Positions 35,740 to 47,519 of a stretch of DNA of 64,000 nt are shown here, piece after piece (within the stretch, counting starts at the first letter, position 1; each line of letters begins with the position of its first letter). Position numbers and translations under genes: made by a program. The notes beneath the pieces are model-generated. The model saw only the letters and a program-made list of their open reading frames with translations. It had not been told where the DNA came from and did no database searches. This DNA is from Coffea arabica. Its lineage: Eukaryota > Streptophyta > Magnoliopsida > Gentianales > Rubiaceae. The stretch lies in NCBI RefSeq assembly GCF_036785885.1, contig NC_092323.1, positions 2,334,501 through 2,398,500 of the forward strand. Direction: 5' to 3'.

Positions 35740-36720
35740 TATGAGATTAATTACACTTACCTCCCTTGAGGTTTGTTCATATTACAAAACATATCGCATA
35801 GTTTGACCAAATTATATTTGTGCCCTTGTTATTAACTGTTCACCGTTAATGGATGTTGTTAAATGACCGAAAAGCCCCGGTAAAGATTTTATAAATCAAA
35901 ATCAAAAGCAAAATAAAAATAATTTTTAACCAAAAAAATCATGGGAGGGAGATAAATAAAATAAGAATAAAAAGAATGAGAAAATAAATGCTGATAAATA
36001 AAAACAAAACAAACAAATCCAACTACTTTCGTAGAATGATGAATAAAAAATATCTACTATGAAGAAACCAAAAAAAAGGAAAATAATAAGATATTAAAAA
36101 CAAAAAGAAAAGGAACAAATATTTGAATCTGTCTTGTCCCAAGTTACAACCAATTCATTGTCACCATTTCATTCTATTGTCGTCCAAAGACATACACATA
36201 AGATGCAAATATCTCTAATCCCCCAAAAGGTATGGCATTGGAAGAAGAGTAAATGATAAAAAAGACCAATCACTTATTTAAGACTGCATCATTTGATCAC
36301 CAAACTCTTTTTTTCTTTTTTGCCAAAAAAATTATTGAACTTATACAAATATACCTTTAAATTCATTTATAGCCAAAACTTGGAAGGATGATGCCAAAAG
36401 ATACTTCATTAGATTCACTACACTTCAATTTAATACTTTAACTTATGAATAAATTTATATATATTGACAGTGTATATAAGGTTAATTATTAATCTTAAAT
36501 AAAATTCTCATTATCTTTAAATTATCTTTTGAACACGCTGGTGCGTGATATAAAAAAAGACCAGTGAGGCCATTATTGAGTTGATGTGGCTTTCACATTT
36601 GCCGAGTCTTTTAGTGGGCAGGCTCATGAGCAAATGGGCCAGAGGGATCAACGGGTAAATGAGTTCTTGTGCGACGCCCCCGTCTACCGCCAATTCAGTC
36701 ACGTTGAAATGCCAAAATTT
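35740..36720. other. Intergenic stretch between divergent PES-fusion and CDT2 genes
   Basis: AT-rich. It contains a dispersed-repeat-like segment (about 35750-35880, TTACCTCCCTTGAGG...) and a fragment with TTGACAGTGTATA near 36467 that resembles MITEs elsewhere in the window. No gene seen. Confidence 0.5.
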
Positions 36721-36726
36721 TAAAAG

Positions 36727-36761
36727 TTTCCCGCCTCTTCCAACCACCATCCTCGCGCCAA
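36727..36761 (+). promoter_or_regulatory. Paired E2F-like sites in the CDT2 promoter
   Basis: TTTCCCGCC at 36727-36735 matches the E2F consensus TTTSSCGS. CGCGCCAA at 36754-36761 reads TTGGCGCG on the other strand, a second match. They lie about 115-150 bp upstream of the CDT2 ATG, fitting S-phase expression. Confidence 0.65.
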
Positions 36762-36877
36762 GTCAAACTGCACGGGAAACCCCATATCTAATCATATTCG
36801 GTCCTCCAAACCCCCTTTCAGCTCCTCTCTCTCTCTCTCTTCATATCTGACGGAGATCGTTTTATACTAACACGAAA

Positions 36878-39800
36878 ATGCAGAACTTCATAGCTCAATC
36901 GTTCTTCCGAGATATCAATTCCAGAGAGCTCAACGGATTCCGAGGTTCGCTTAACCGCGGCAGAGTTTTTTTGTTTTTTTGTTTTGCCTTTTTCCTCCCT
37001 CTAATTGAAGTTCTCTGTAGTTTTAATTTTAATGTTATTTATTTTTCCCCAGTGAAGAAAAGACCCTATATAGTGGATGAAAGGCCGGAATCAAGCCAAC
37101 TTGGAGCCGTATCTGTCGAGCACAATGGCAAGACTTCACCTCCAATGGCTCTCTCTTTTTGCAAGGTTAATAATCCATCGCTCGAAGTAATCACTACACG
37201 ATATATGTGTGTAGTAAGCTTTTGAATTTCTTTGTTCTTTTTATCTAAATATTTTAAAGAAATTTTAATATGTCCTCAATTTTAAGAATGCAGAGTAATG
37301 AAAACGCTCATATTCTAGCTGTTACGGATGAGGCAGGGTACATCAGCTTGTATAATACTCGCTTAAAATTTCCATCTTCTTCAACTTATCAACAGAATAC
37401 AGGTCGGATAAATTTTTTTGCCTAGATGTTGTTTGTGTAATTGAATTAAACTTTAAAAACTTGTCAAGTATTGATTACGACTTACCTCTGCAGAAAAATG
37501 TAGAATTTTGGAGTGGGTTGCCCATGATAATGCCATTTTTGATATTTGTTGGATCAAGGTATTTTTTTTTTCTCTTGACTTTCTTCCAATTGAAGTCGAA
37601 TCAGCAGATTTTTATGAGTTCAATAGATTATAATCTCCCATAAAAGTTTGTCTACGGGTCATGTTTTTTTACATGGGAATTGCTGCCAATTTGGGATTTT
37701 TTAACTTAAAAAATATGCATCTTATGTTTTGCAAATTGGCATTGCGATTTTACTTCCATCACAAGTTCAGTCTTGATAGCTTTGACATAATCAAGTTTAG
37801 TGTGCTTTACGGTTGCAAACTTGCAGTTGCCTAAAGTGGTTTCTGTGATAAGTCAAATAAAGAGGGGGCGGACGGGGCAGTAGTAATCAATAACTGGCAT
37901 TATAAATTTAGAACATCGCTGAGAAATATTCTATAGGTTAAAACGTGGCAGGCAAGCATGGCCTGTTTGTCATTTGCCTCTTTCATTTATTCAAGCGGTA
38001 ATAACCATGATTGCTTTCTTTTCAGGACGATAACAGAATATTGACTGCTTCAGGTGATCAAAGTGTGAGTCAACAAACTTCAGATGTAGTTTCTGCTCTT
38101 GGTTGTTTACATGGAATGCATATTTCAGAGAAGCTTTTCTTATATAGTTTTTTCAATTCACATTCTGGCTAATGCTGATAATAGCATGAAGTACGAAGAT
38201 TCAAATGTTATACCATGCATTAACAAGATATACACACATTCATATAATCTCGTCTACATGAATATGTAAGAAAACGCACGAAATATGAACCGCCTGACAA
38301 ATGTAAATTGAGCTGGAAGAACTTGTACATCTTAAACCCAAGATGATGGATGCAGTTCTGCTCATTTATTGATTATACGGTAAATTATGGTTTTAACAGA
38401 TAAAGGTGTGGGATGCACAAAAAAGGAAATGTGTTGGAGCATTGATGGGACACACAGGAAGTGTGAAGACCATTTCTTCTCATCCTACTAATCATGGTAC
38501 AATCATGACTCATACTCATGTTGGAAATGTTCGTTTTCCTCCAGAAAAGATGATCGAAATTTCTAATTAGCATATTTTGGTGTTGCTATCGAACAGACAT
38601 ACTTGTATCGGGTTCACGAGACGGGTCCTTTGCTTTGTGGGACTTGAGGTGTTCTGAGAATAGCAGCCACAGACTAAGCATATCGTAAGATCTGCATCCC
38701 TTCATGCTTGAGGAGGTTATAGTTGTTCCTTCACAATCTAAACACTCTTTTTCAGCTTAGTAGGAAAACTGGGAATTCATGTCATTTGTAGGCTGAACAC
38801 ATTTGGAACTATATGGAGTTTGCTATTCTTGTAGAATAATATCCATTGAAAAGGAGAAAATATAACGTAATTACCCAAAAGGGAAAAAGGCTCAAAGCTT
38901 ACTAGTGGACCTCCCTCTCTGTTTTATTTATAGGTCAGTTGCCACTGTCCATGAGGCTCATGTATCTCCCTGTCGGAGGCGGCTTAGGCGGAGAAAGGTT
39001 TGTTCTCAGTTCAAATTTGTTCATCCAAAATGCTGGTAATTTTTCCCTTAATCCTTCAATTTTTTTTTTCAGGCTGCCTCGATGAGCATTACATCCGTTC
39101 TCTACTTGAGAGATGAAGTTTCCATTGCTACAGCTGGAGCAGTTGACAGGTGTGTGAAACTTTATCATTTCTCCCAAAAGTTGATATCATTATAGAACTC
39201 TACTTTAGGCTTTGAAATTTTACTGGGTAGTTATGTAAACTTTCAGTGTTTTGAAGTTTTGGGATACGAGGAATCTCAAAAGGTCGGTTATCCAAACCAG
39301 CTCTCATCCAGATACTTCTGACGAAAAGGCAAGTCTTTACATGCAGCAGGGATGGTCAGAAATATATTGTTGATGCTGACTGACACTTCTTTTTTTAACT
39401 CAGGAGAGGCGATTGCATGGAGTATCTAGCTTGTCTCAAGATCTAAACGGAGTGTATATTTCAGCCTCATGCATGGACAGTAGGTATACTTCTGTTCTTT
39501 GACTATTATACTTGTTTTGGAGCAAAAATTTCACGCCTTATTGACTATTTTGATCAAAGAAAATCCTGGAAATTATTTACAGCTCCCAAATGAAGCCTTT
39601 CAGTTAGTTCAGATTCTGAAGTATTGCTCTTTCAGGATATACCTTTACAGTATACTTCAGCTTGACAATGGCCCTGTGAAAACTTTCTCTGGATGTCAAA
39701 TTGACTCCTTTTTTGTTAAGGTAAGCAGATTTTGCAGTACTCAAATGCTCAATACTTTAGGATATGAACCGATGTTGGGCATGCACATAATTTTCTGAAT

Positions 39801-40663
39801 GTGTTGCAGTCATCAATCAGTCCAGATGCCTCTCATATGCTTTCTGGTTCTAGTGATGGAAATGCATACGTTTGGCAGGTTAGTATTCTCTCTTTAACCA
39901 GGACCCTGTAGATTTTCTGTCTATGATTTCATTGAAGTAGCTATTTGAAGCAGGTAAACAAGCCTCACCTAGATCCAATGTTACTGAAAAGCCATGATGG
40001 AGAAGTTACTGCAGTGGATTGGTATGTTTTATGAATGTATTCTGAGCTTCAACAGAGATCCCTTTTGGAAAAGGAAATAAATTTCTCATAATTTCTCCAG
40101 GTGCCCTTCAGAGATGGGGAAGGTAGCAACATCTGCAGATGATTTTACAGTAAGTATGCAATAAATTGGTCAGCAAAAAAACTTATGAAAATTTGAGTCT
40201 CCATTAGAACCAATTATAAACTGCTTATGATGCATCATTGCTCTTTGTTGCTGGAAAAGCATCTCAAGTTTCTTCGGCAAATTGGTTTCAGGTTCGCTTT
40301 TGGAACATCCAAGGCTGTTGCTACTCAAACTCAAGATCTCCTTCATCCATTCGAAGAAGAGTAATGGCAGTTCCAAGTATAGAACGGAAAAGGCTGTTTA
40401 TCGATGAAGATTTAACTAGTTTGAAAAATAACTCTGAAATCTGCCCCCAAGGTGCAGTCTCCAATATTCATTCTCCTAAACCAACCATTGCCTCAGAAAC
40501 TACCACTCCTGAATCCCAAAGGAGTAGATATTCATCAAATTTCAGATTAAAGGAAAACTTGGATAAGACTCCAGAAGCTGCAAGTAGAAGCCCCTCTTCC
40601 GTTCTGAATCCTCCTTCGTCGTTGAAGAGAAGAACAATTAGAGACTATTTTTTGGTAGCTTGA
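36878..40663 (+). CDS. CDT2: CDT2/DTL-type WD40 protein, CUL4-DDB1 substrate receptor
   Basis: Sixteen exons: 36878-36944, 37053-37165, 37294-37402, 37494-37558, 38026-38064, 38400-38496, 38597-38684, 38934-38997, 39073-39149, 39247-39328, 39404-39483, 39636-39720, 39810-39878, 39954-40021, 40101-40149 and 40292-40663. The total is 1524 nt, 507 residues. WD repeats run from about residue 40 to 390 (IKVWDAQ, FALWDLR, LKFWDTR, AYVWQV, VRFWNI). LWDLR and FWDTR are WDxR motifs used for DDB1 contact. The long loop [14 protein letters not shown] between repeats is typical of CDT2. The protein ends [12 protein letters not shown], a PIP-box-like motif. CRL4-CDT2 destroys CDT1 and other PCNA-bound substrates in S phase, in the nucleus. 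Intron 10 begins GC (AAG|GCAAGT) instead of GT. Confidence 0.9.
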
Positions 40664-43600
40664 TATATCTTTTTAATGTTGATCAAGATTATTTACTTGT
40701 TCATAGTGATGGCCAGTGATTATGCGACAAGAAGATTGATGGTTGAAGTACTTACGTGAGAATGTAATTGCATTTTTCAGCTTTCTTAGAATCGACCTTT
40801 GTCATTGCATATCTAGGTTAGTGATATTTACTGATTCCTGTGGCTGTATTTCAATGTGGTGTTTGAAGTAAGCAAGGCTTCTTGCCTGAGCTGAATCTGA
40901 TCCATCAGAGTTTTTGCTGATGTTTCGATTTTGTAAAGCAATCACTTGGAATAATTTGTAAGCGAATCTTACATGGATATAAGGGTTTTATTTTAGGTGA
41001 AGCCTTCTGATAGTCTGTTCAAATTCGACAAGAAGCCTACGGAATCCAATCTTAAGCATCAGTGCCATCAAAATCTGGTTTTGAACCGCGAATTGATGGT
41101 CTTATCCCTTGAAGAAATATGAGAAAGAGAAAAGAATTACAATGGTTTTGTTGAATAGATAGACAGATTTAAATTTCGTTCAAGAATACAACACTGAATT
41201 TTTTTTCATTTTCTGGAGATTATATGTTGTTCAGGTCTAAACCCTCCTGCTTAAATTGGGGATGACCCTTGACGATGGGGACCAATCTTGGCATTCAGGA
41301 ACCATCAGTAGGCTTGTAGATTGCGAAGTTGTCAGATTCTGAAGGCAGCTGCAGCGCTTGGTCTTGCATTCGTTATCTCTAACTCCATGCATATTTTAAA
41401 GTTATCTGTAACAATAGAAAATACACCAGATCGTGAAAACAGTGGATTCATTTAGGTTGGAGCTGATAAAATATGCAAACAAGGACCAATAATCGCTCCT
41501 CTAATCATTAGCAGCATACTTGATTTGCAATATCCCTCCACATTCTCCAACTTTTTCCCATGGGTGTTTGCAAATAACAGAATAAACAAAGCAAAAAGGG
41601 AAAAGAAAATAAAAGAATGATAGTCCCATCATACGCAAAAAGATCAATAATCGGCTATTGTTTGGAAAGCATGTAAGTCTGCATCTGGAGAACTGAAATC
41701 TAGGTAGGGAATAGCAGCTTATTTTGTTCTTTGTTTAATGACGCCAAGCTATTTTTTGGGGGGTCAAAAACCACATGAGCTCCGAAGTTGAAAACCCAAC
41801 AGTACAAAACTTGGTGGGTTAGTCGATCTCCTTGTAAACAAATGGCTTCATGATTGAGTTTATACGATTTACAAAGCACGCTCTAATAATTAATTTTAAA
41901 CTCGCTAGATTGCAAAAGGTAGATCATGTAAGCACCCCTCCTCGAAAAATATTTTTCGTTCAGTAATGTTACAATCATGAAAACTGATGCCTGATCTCCA
42001 TAATCGTCAGATTCCCTCCTTTCCATTATACTACTAGTTTAAGTGAGTAGGGAATAGGGATGCGGCAGACTTCAGGGTCCAAAGAACCACCATTTTGCCA
42101 GATACACTTGGTAAGAAAGTGACTGCTGCTAAGATTTTCACATGGTGAAGTTCCCAAATGATTCATGTATGCCTGCAAATTAGTATTCTACATCATCTAG
42201 GTTTTACACTTTCCAAACAATTCATTAGTATGGCGATTAGGATTTTTATGGTTCTTGATAAGATTATGAATTCACGGGTACAAAACTTGGTAAGTACTAA
42301 TTTATCAAGGATTAATATTTTTATGCACTAACAGTGATTCTTTTACACTAAGAATTAGGGATGCATGTCACATGTGTATGATTTAAATTTCAAATTTAAA
42401 TTCATATTATATGGTATAATCTAATTTTACTTGTGTAAAAAAATAATCTTCACATTGATAGTGTATTAAAAAAAGTTATAGAGGGTAAGTCTTATATACA
42501 CTGTTAGTGCATACACTATCACCACTGGATTCATGATACACGTGCAAAAGTTAGATTTCAAATTCAAATTTTGCATAGTTATCATTCATCCAATACTAAT
42601 ATATATATATATATATATATATGTTAATCTTTCATATACACTAAAAGTGTATACACTATCACCGTTTGATTCATGATAACTATGTGAAATTTAAATTTGA
42701 AATCTAACTTTTGCACACATGTCATGAATCAAACAGTGATAGTGTATATACTGTCAATGTAAATAACTATATATATATATATATAACTAATTTATTAACA
42801 GCATACTAGACTCCAACATAAGATCCTTAGGCTTGGAATCATTGAAAGAGTGATATAAAAGGTATAATCACTTGATGGTGCTTTCATGGTGAAATCTTTC
42901 ACAATCGTTTATTACACCATAAGGTTCAAGACTGGAGGGATTGAATTTTGTTGGAATGACAACTACTCATTACATGCAAGTTGCCGACATGTCGGCGAGA
43001 AACATGTAAATACCAATAGTGAAGACAATAGATATTTGAACTGTTTTTACTGATTATTCGTCCGTAAATGGAGATCTTTTATGAGCACTGTGACAATACA
43101 TGAGTACAAAGATGGGTTCTGTGCATGTGTTGATAAAGGGGTTCAATAATTTAAGCAAACAGTGAAAAGGTTTCAGGGGATCTTCCGTTGGATTGTTTGA
43201 TACCAATAATTTTGGCTGCCAGATTGAGGGTTCGGAGGAATATGTACAACTGCTGGGCACGGTCCTTTCTGAAATATACCACCAGTTTCTACCCAAGTGA
43301 AAGCTGTCGAAACAATACACGGACTGACGGACGCGCAAGTGCAAAAAAAAAAAAAACAGTGGACGAACTAAACTACCTTGCAAATCCAAAAGTCACCGGC
43401 CATGTCTTCCACTCCGACTCCAGAAATCAAGCGAGATCGTGCTTTATGATTCTTATGCTCCATCGATCTCTGGAGGAGTTTAATTACTGCTCTTGGAATG
43501 AATCTCGCAAGTGCATAGTTAAAGAAAATTAGAAACTCAATCAATTTCCGCTGCCATTTATTTCTTCAATTTCTCTTCCGATTCGAAATATTTTGCACAT

Positions 43601-44946
43601 ATTTTACCCACTTAAGCAGTATCCACATTCAACGGGACTTGTTTATCGCGGAGACAAATGAATGACAAAATAAGCACACAAAAAAAAAAAAAGAAGCCAT
43701 GTACAACGGGCAGCAGCTATCCACGAGTGTGCATGCATCATTCCTGCTGCGGGAGCGACTTCTTTCCTCCATCTTTTCCAAGATTTGAAAGCTTGAGACT
43801 TGAGGCATATCTTTTGTGGGGTCTTCCCTTTCTCTACAGCTTGTTCAATTCAACAACGATCTTCATAACTGTTGAACGATTCAAATTAGGCTCCCTGTAG
43901 ACCTATACATGCAGAACAGAACCGAAAATTAGCCCTGCATTTTCATTAAGGCAAATGTTCATTTGTTTTGTTACAGGGTCTAATAAATAAAAAAAATTAT
44001 ATGATTAAAATGATAGTGAGAGTGAGAACCTTATTTTTAATTATGTAGTAAAACTGACTAGGAAGGATGGTTGAAAGATAAACGGCCTTAGTTCTAGCTC
44101 GAATGATTTTCTTTTCCCTAGGGCAAAGTTACAGATTATTCATTGATGTTAAACATATATAGAGCTTACACCAAGTGAGCACTCTCCATACAATAACAGG
44201 CCAAACAGAATCTAATTAGAAATACATGTGTAGTCCACTAATCATGATTGGTTATATGCATATTAAAGTATGTTTCATCTATGACATTGATTCGGTCTTA
44301 CGATCAATCACAAGTGTTCAGTGAGCAGTTTAGAAATAATTAAAATGAATTGATATAATTTTTTGATTAAAGAACTTTGGTTTATAGCGTTATAGTAATT
44401 TGATAGTTAGATTAGGGTGGCTATGAGTAATTATAACGACAGACAAAATGTGATTATTAGATGTAATTTTTTAATAAGGGTGAAACCGAAATTGTTTAGA
44501 CAAACTGCCATTAATTAATTCCTCATCTGATTTTGTGCATTGTATAGATGTTTGGAAAAAAAAACAATGCATATTGTTTTGTTCTGGTTAAATCATATTT
44601 AAGTGATAAATAACTTTTAGTGGTTTGAAGTCTTGACTCGTAAGAAACTAAAGCTATATATTGAGTTAGCGCAATATATAAAAACGTTAGTACGAGGTAG
44701 GAATAGAGAGCTACAAGTTTTGGTTTTGACGACATCATTCGTTACTTCTTTGTACTCCCCAATAAAAATCATTTCCCAAATGGAACGTGTAAAACTTGCA
44801 GTTTAGACCCTGAACCGCAATCCATCCATATATGGCGAAAGTGTGATGAGGTTGCCATTTTCAAAGACTAAACAGGGAAAGGAACATGTTATTAATTTGG
44901 TGTGTTGTGTTACCACTTACCATATATATATATCTTATTATATTAT

Positions 44947-44995
<49 letters not shown>

Positions 44996-45340
44996 GCAAT
45001 GACTAGGAAAAGAATGAGGATCGGATCGGATCGGATCGGATTAATTGATGGGTTCTCTCATAGTAAGTACATTTCCTTTGTTTATTGGGATTCTTACAGT
45101 GATTATTATCAATTAGTATGGGCAGCATGCAGTAGGAGAGAAAGAGATTGGGTAGCTTTCGGTTGTTTGACAATGATGAAATCAAGTCAGGTTCACAGTA
45201 TCAATTATTTAATTATCGTGTTCTGTGGCCCTTCTATTTATAATCCATTATGTCTTTGGCGTTCCATTCCCGTCTTCATCTCCTTTCACTAAATGCTCAT
45301 TGTTGCCTCCAATAATCGCTCTTTCTACTATTGATTATGC
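40664..45340. other. CDT2 3' region and gene-free intergenic DNA
   Basis: The CDT2 3' UTR probably covers the first few hundred bases. The rest has MITE hairpins (42312-42775), poly-A runs, and a long AT microsatellite near 44950 followed by GGATC repeats at about 45018-45040. Short open frames near 43.1-43.5 kb and 43.7-43.9 kb show no recognisable protein. Confidence 0.5.
42312..42775. mobile_element. Cluster of TATCAC-type MITE hairpins
   Basis: The clearest hairpin is 42640-42772, where GTGTATACACTATCAC and GTTTGATTCATGA are mirrored by TCATGAATCAAAC and GTGATAGTGTATATAC. A second, partial copy is at about 42490-42600 and an older one at 42312-42478. Each has an AT-rich core with AAATTTAAATTT words. 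No coding capacity. Confidence 0.7.
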
Positions 45341-45424
45341 TCCTAGCAGTCTACTGCAGCTGCTGCTACTACTACTACTACTTGTACTAATCATCATCAT
45401 ATAACTACTACTTTTCCCTTCACT

Positions 45425-45658
45425 GCCTATATACTTGCAGCCAGGGCTACCATCTTGTCTCCCCTTCTCTTCTCTTGCTTTTAGGGTTTCCTCCTTTGAA
45501 CTTTCCCATCCACGCATCAAGAAAATTTGCAGAATTTGTCGGATATATTTCGATGGCTGCATCATTCTTCTTAAACGAATCAGGGGACAGAGCTTGAAGT
45601 TGGAGGATCTTCCGTCTTTTTCTTCTATATATTGTGCTGCTTGGATAAGGGACAGGAG
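45425..45658 (+). promoter_or_regulatory. Candidate promoter/leader exon of the LBD gene
   Basis: A TATA-like CTATATACT at 45427-45435 is followed by a CT-rich leader with TTAGGGTTT (45481-45489, telobox-like) and a strong donor GACAGGAG|GTATGT at 45658/45659. The acceptor TTGGCAG at 46722 lies just before the LBD start, giving a 1064-bp leader intron. This is inferred from splice signals only. Confidence 0.4.
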
Positions 45659-46727
45659 GTATGTTGAACCCCATTCTTTGAAAAGTCTATAGTAAGTACA
45701 ATTCTAGATATGAAAATCGAAAACCCGTGATTCACAATTTTATGCATCATCAGAAAGATTTTAGACAACTTCGACATGGTAGATGAGGAACTCATTCATC
45801 TACGTACACACGCTTTCTAATTTACCCAAAAAAAAGAACACATTCATTTTTATATGTACATATATATATATATAGTCGCTGGGCGAGTCTTAATGTTTTT
45901 GAGTGTGCTTATTTAACATCGAAATTGAGGATCCCCTGGTACATTGCTCGTTCACTCGAGAGTTCAGTATCATGAGAATTACCGGACTGGAACTCAACAG
46001 GAAAAAGATAGGGTTTCCCCAAAGTACAAAGCGAAGGACTGACTTGAACTTTTGCTGGAAAACGGTTCTCTTCTTAGGTTTTGATGAACATTTTGACCAA
46101 ATTCAAGAATCAAAGATGTATGGATAGGTGGTTGGAATTGTTTATCTGCACGCATCTAATATACATTGGGAACTATAACATGGAGAAAGTAAAATGGGAC
46201 AAACGGTGCCAGAAACGAACATTAGATGCCTCAAAAGTCAACAGAACGAAAAGATAAGGAAGAAGACTTCTGCAGGCCACATAATCCGAACTTACTACTA
46301 ACACATACTGCTACATTTTATCCTCTCTTTTCTTAAAAGTGTGATCTGACCATGTCAGTCTCAGACATTGCTTTCAGTCCTTTAAACAATTTTTTCCCTT
46401 TGGTTTTCCAAATTTGCAATTCTGCAACCATGAATGATTACCCATTTTTCATCAGGGCATCGTACTGTCACTGCTGTACCAGTAAAAGAAAATCCCGATC
46501 ATATTGCATGGTTTCGGATGGATTTTGTGACAAAACGGATTATATAATGGTTAGGAAAAAGAGAAAAAGAAAATAATCCCATTAACTTATTCAATCTCAG
46601 AAACTTGCTTCATCTTTTTTATCCAACCCCTAGAGCATATTTGATCAAACAAATAGCAACAATAGGAAAAACCAACAATAACAAGACAAAAATCTGATGG
46701 ATTCATGTGCAAGTATTGGCAGCAAGG

Positions 46728-47249
46728 ATGGCTTCTTCCAGTTACTCCAATTCTCCTTGTGCTGCCTGCAAGTTCTTGAGGAGAAAATGCCTGCCAGGTT
46801 GCATATTTGCTCCATATTTCCCTCCAGAGGAGCCGCAGAAGTTTGCCAATGTGCACAAGATATTTGGAGCGAGTAATGTAAGTAAGCTGCTCAATGAAAT
46901 CCAACCTCATCAGAGAGAAGACGCGGTAAATTCTCTTGCCTATGAAGCTGAGGCACGGTTGAAAGATCCGGTTTATGGTTGTGTTGGAGCAATCTCGGTT
47001 CTCCAAAGGCAAGTTCTTCGTCTTCAGAAGGAGTTAGATGCCACGAATGCTGATCTAATGCGATATGCAAGCAATGAAATGCCACAAGGATACCCAGGCA
47101 ACAGTGGCTCGAATCAGATGGGGAGACGGATGAATAATGCAGATAGTTCCTTCGGTCAGTATGAATATCCATCTCCTTATTATATGTCATCATGGGACAA
47201 TAGCTTCTCAGGTGATCATCCTGATAAGCCTGGAGACAGTAACACATGA
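46728..47249 (+). CDS. LBD25: LOB-domain transcription factor (LBD25/LOB class I)
   Basis: Single coding exon of 173 residues. The start is ATGGCTTCTTCC; an upstream GTG in the same frame is not a likely start. The LOB domain occupies about residues 8-112: the zinc-finger-like CAACKFLRRKCLPGC (CX2CX6CX3C), the GAS block FANVHKIFGASNVSK and the leucine-zipper-like coil VLQRQVLRLQKEL. The sequence ARLKDPVYGCVGAISVLQ with TNADLMRYA is closest, from memory, to LBD25, with LOB itself next. Class I LBD proteins bind DNA and control organ boundaries, lateral roots and photomorphogenic or auxin responses. The C-terminal tail is polar and not conserved. Confidence 0.9.
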   Translation: MASSSYSNSPCAACKFLRRKCLPGCIFAPYFPPEEPQKFANVHKIFGASNVSKLLNEIQPHQREDAVNSLAYEAEARLKDPVYGCVGAISVLQRQVLRLQKELDATNADLMRYASNEMPQGYPGNSGSNQMGRRMNNADSSFGQYEYPSPYYMSSWDNSFSGDHPDKPGDSNT

Positions 47250-47519
47250 GCTATTTGTGCGCAATTACTGGCTAGATAACCTATATGCTAATTAGGTCTA
47301 TGGATGCAGTAAGGAGCCAGGAAAGGAAGCATTATCATATTCCACATCCTGTAACATATGTATGAGAAGATGCAACTAATTCTAGCTTGTTGCAACTTCT
47401 CAAAGCGATAGGAAAAGTAAGATATATTTGGGAAACTTAGTATGTAATTTGGAGAGTGAGTTATGGAAAATATTTGAAGCTTTGTAAATGAGCTGCTAGT
47501 AATCAAATGTTTGTGTCCT

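Noticed and set aside
43054-43532. Open frames of about 110 codons on both strands
   Set aside because: No recognisable domain, no splice context and a poly-A run inside; treated as chance.
43850-43920. Possible last exon on the minus strand reading YREPNLNRSTVMKIV
   Set aside because: No upstream exons could be found on that strand; may be a relic, but unsupported.
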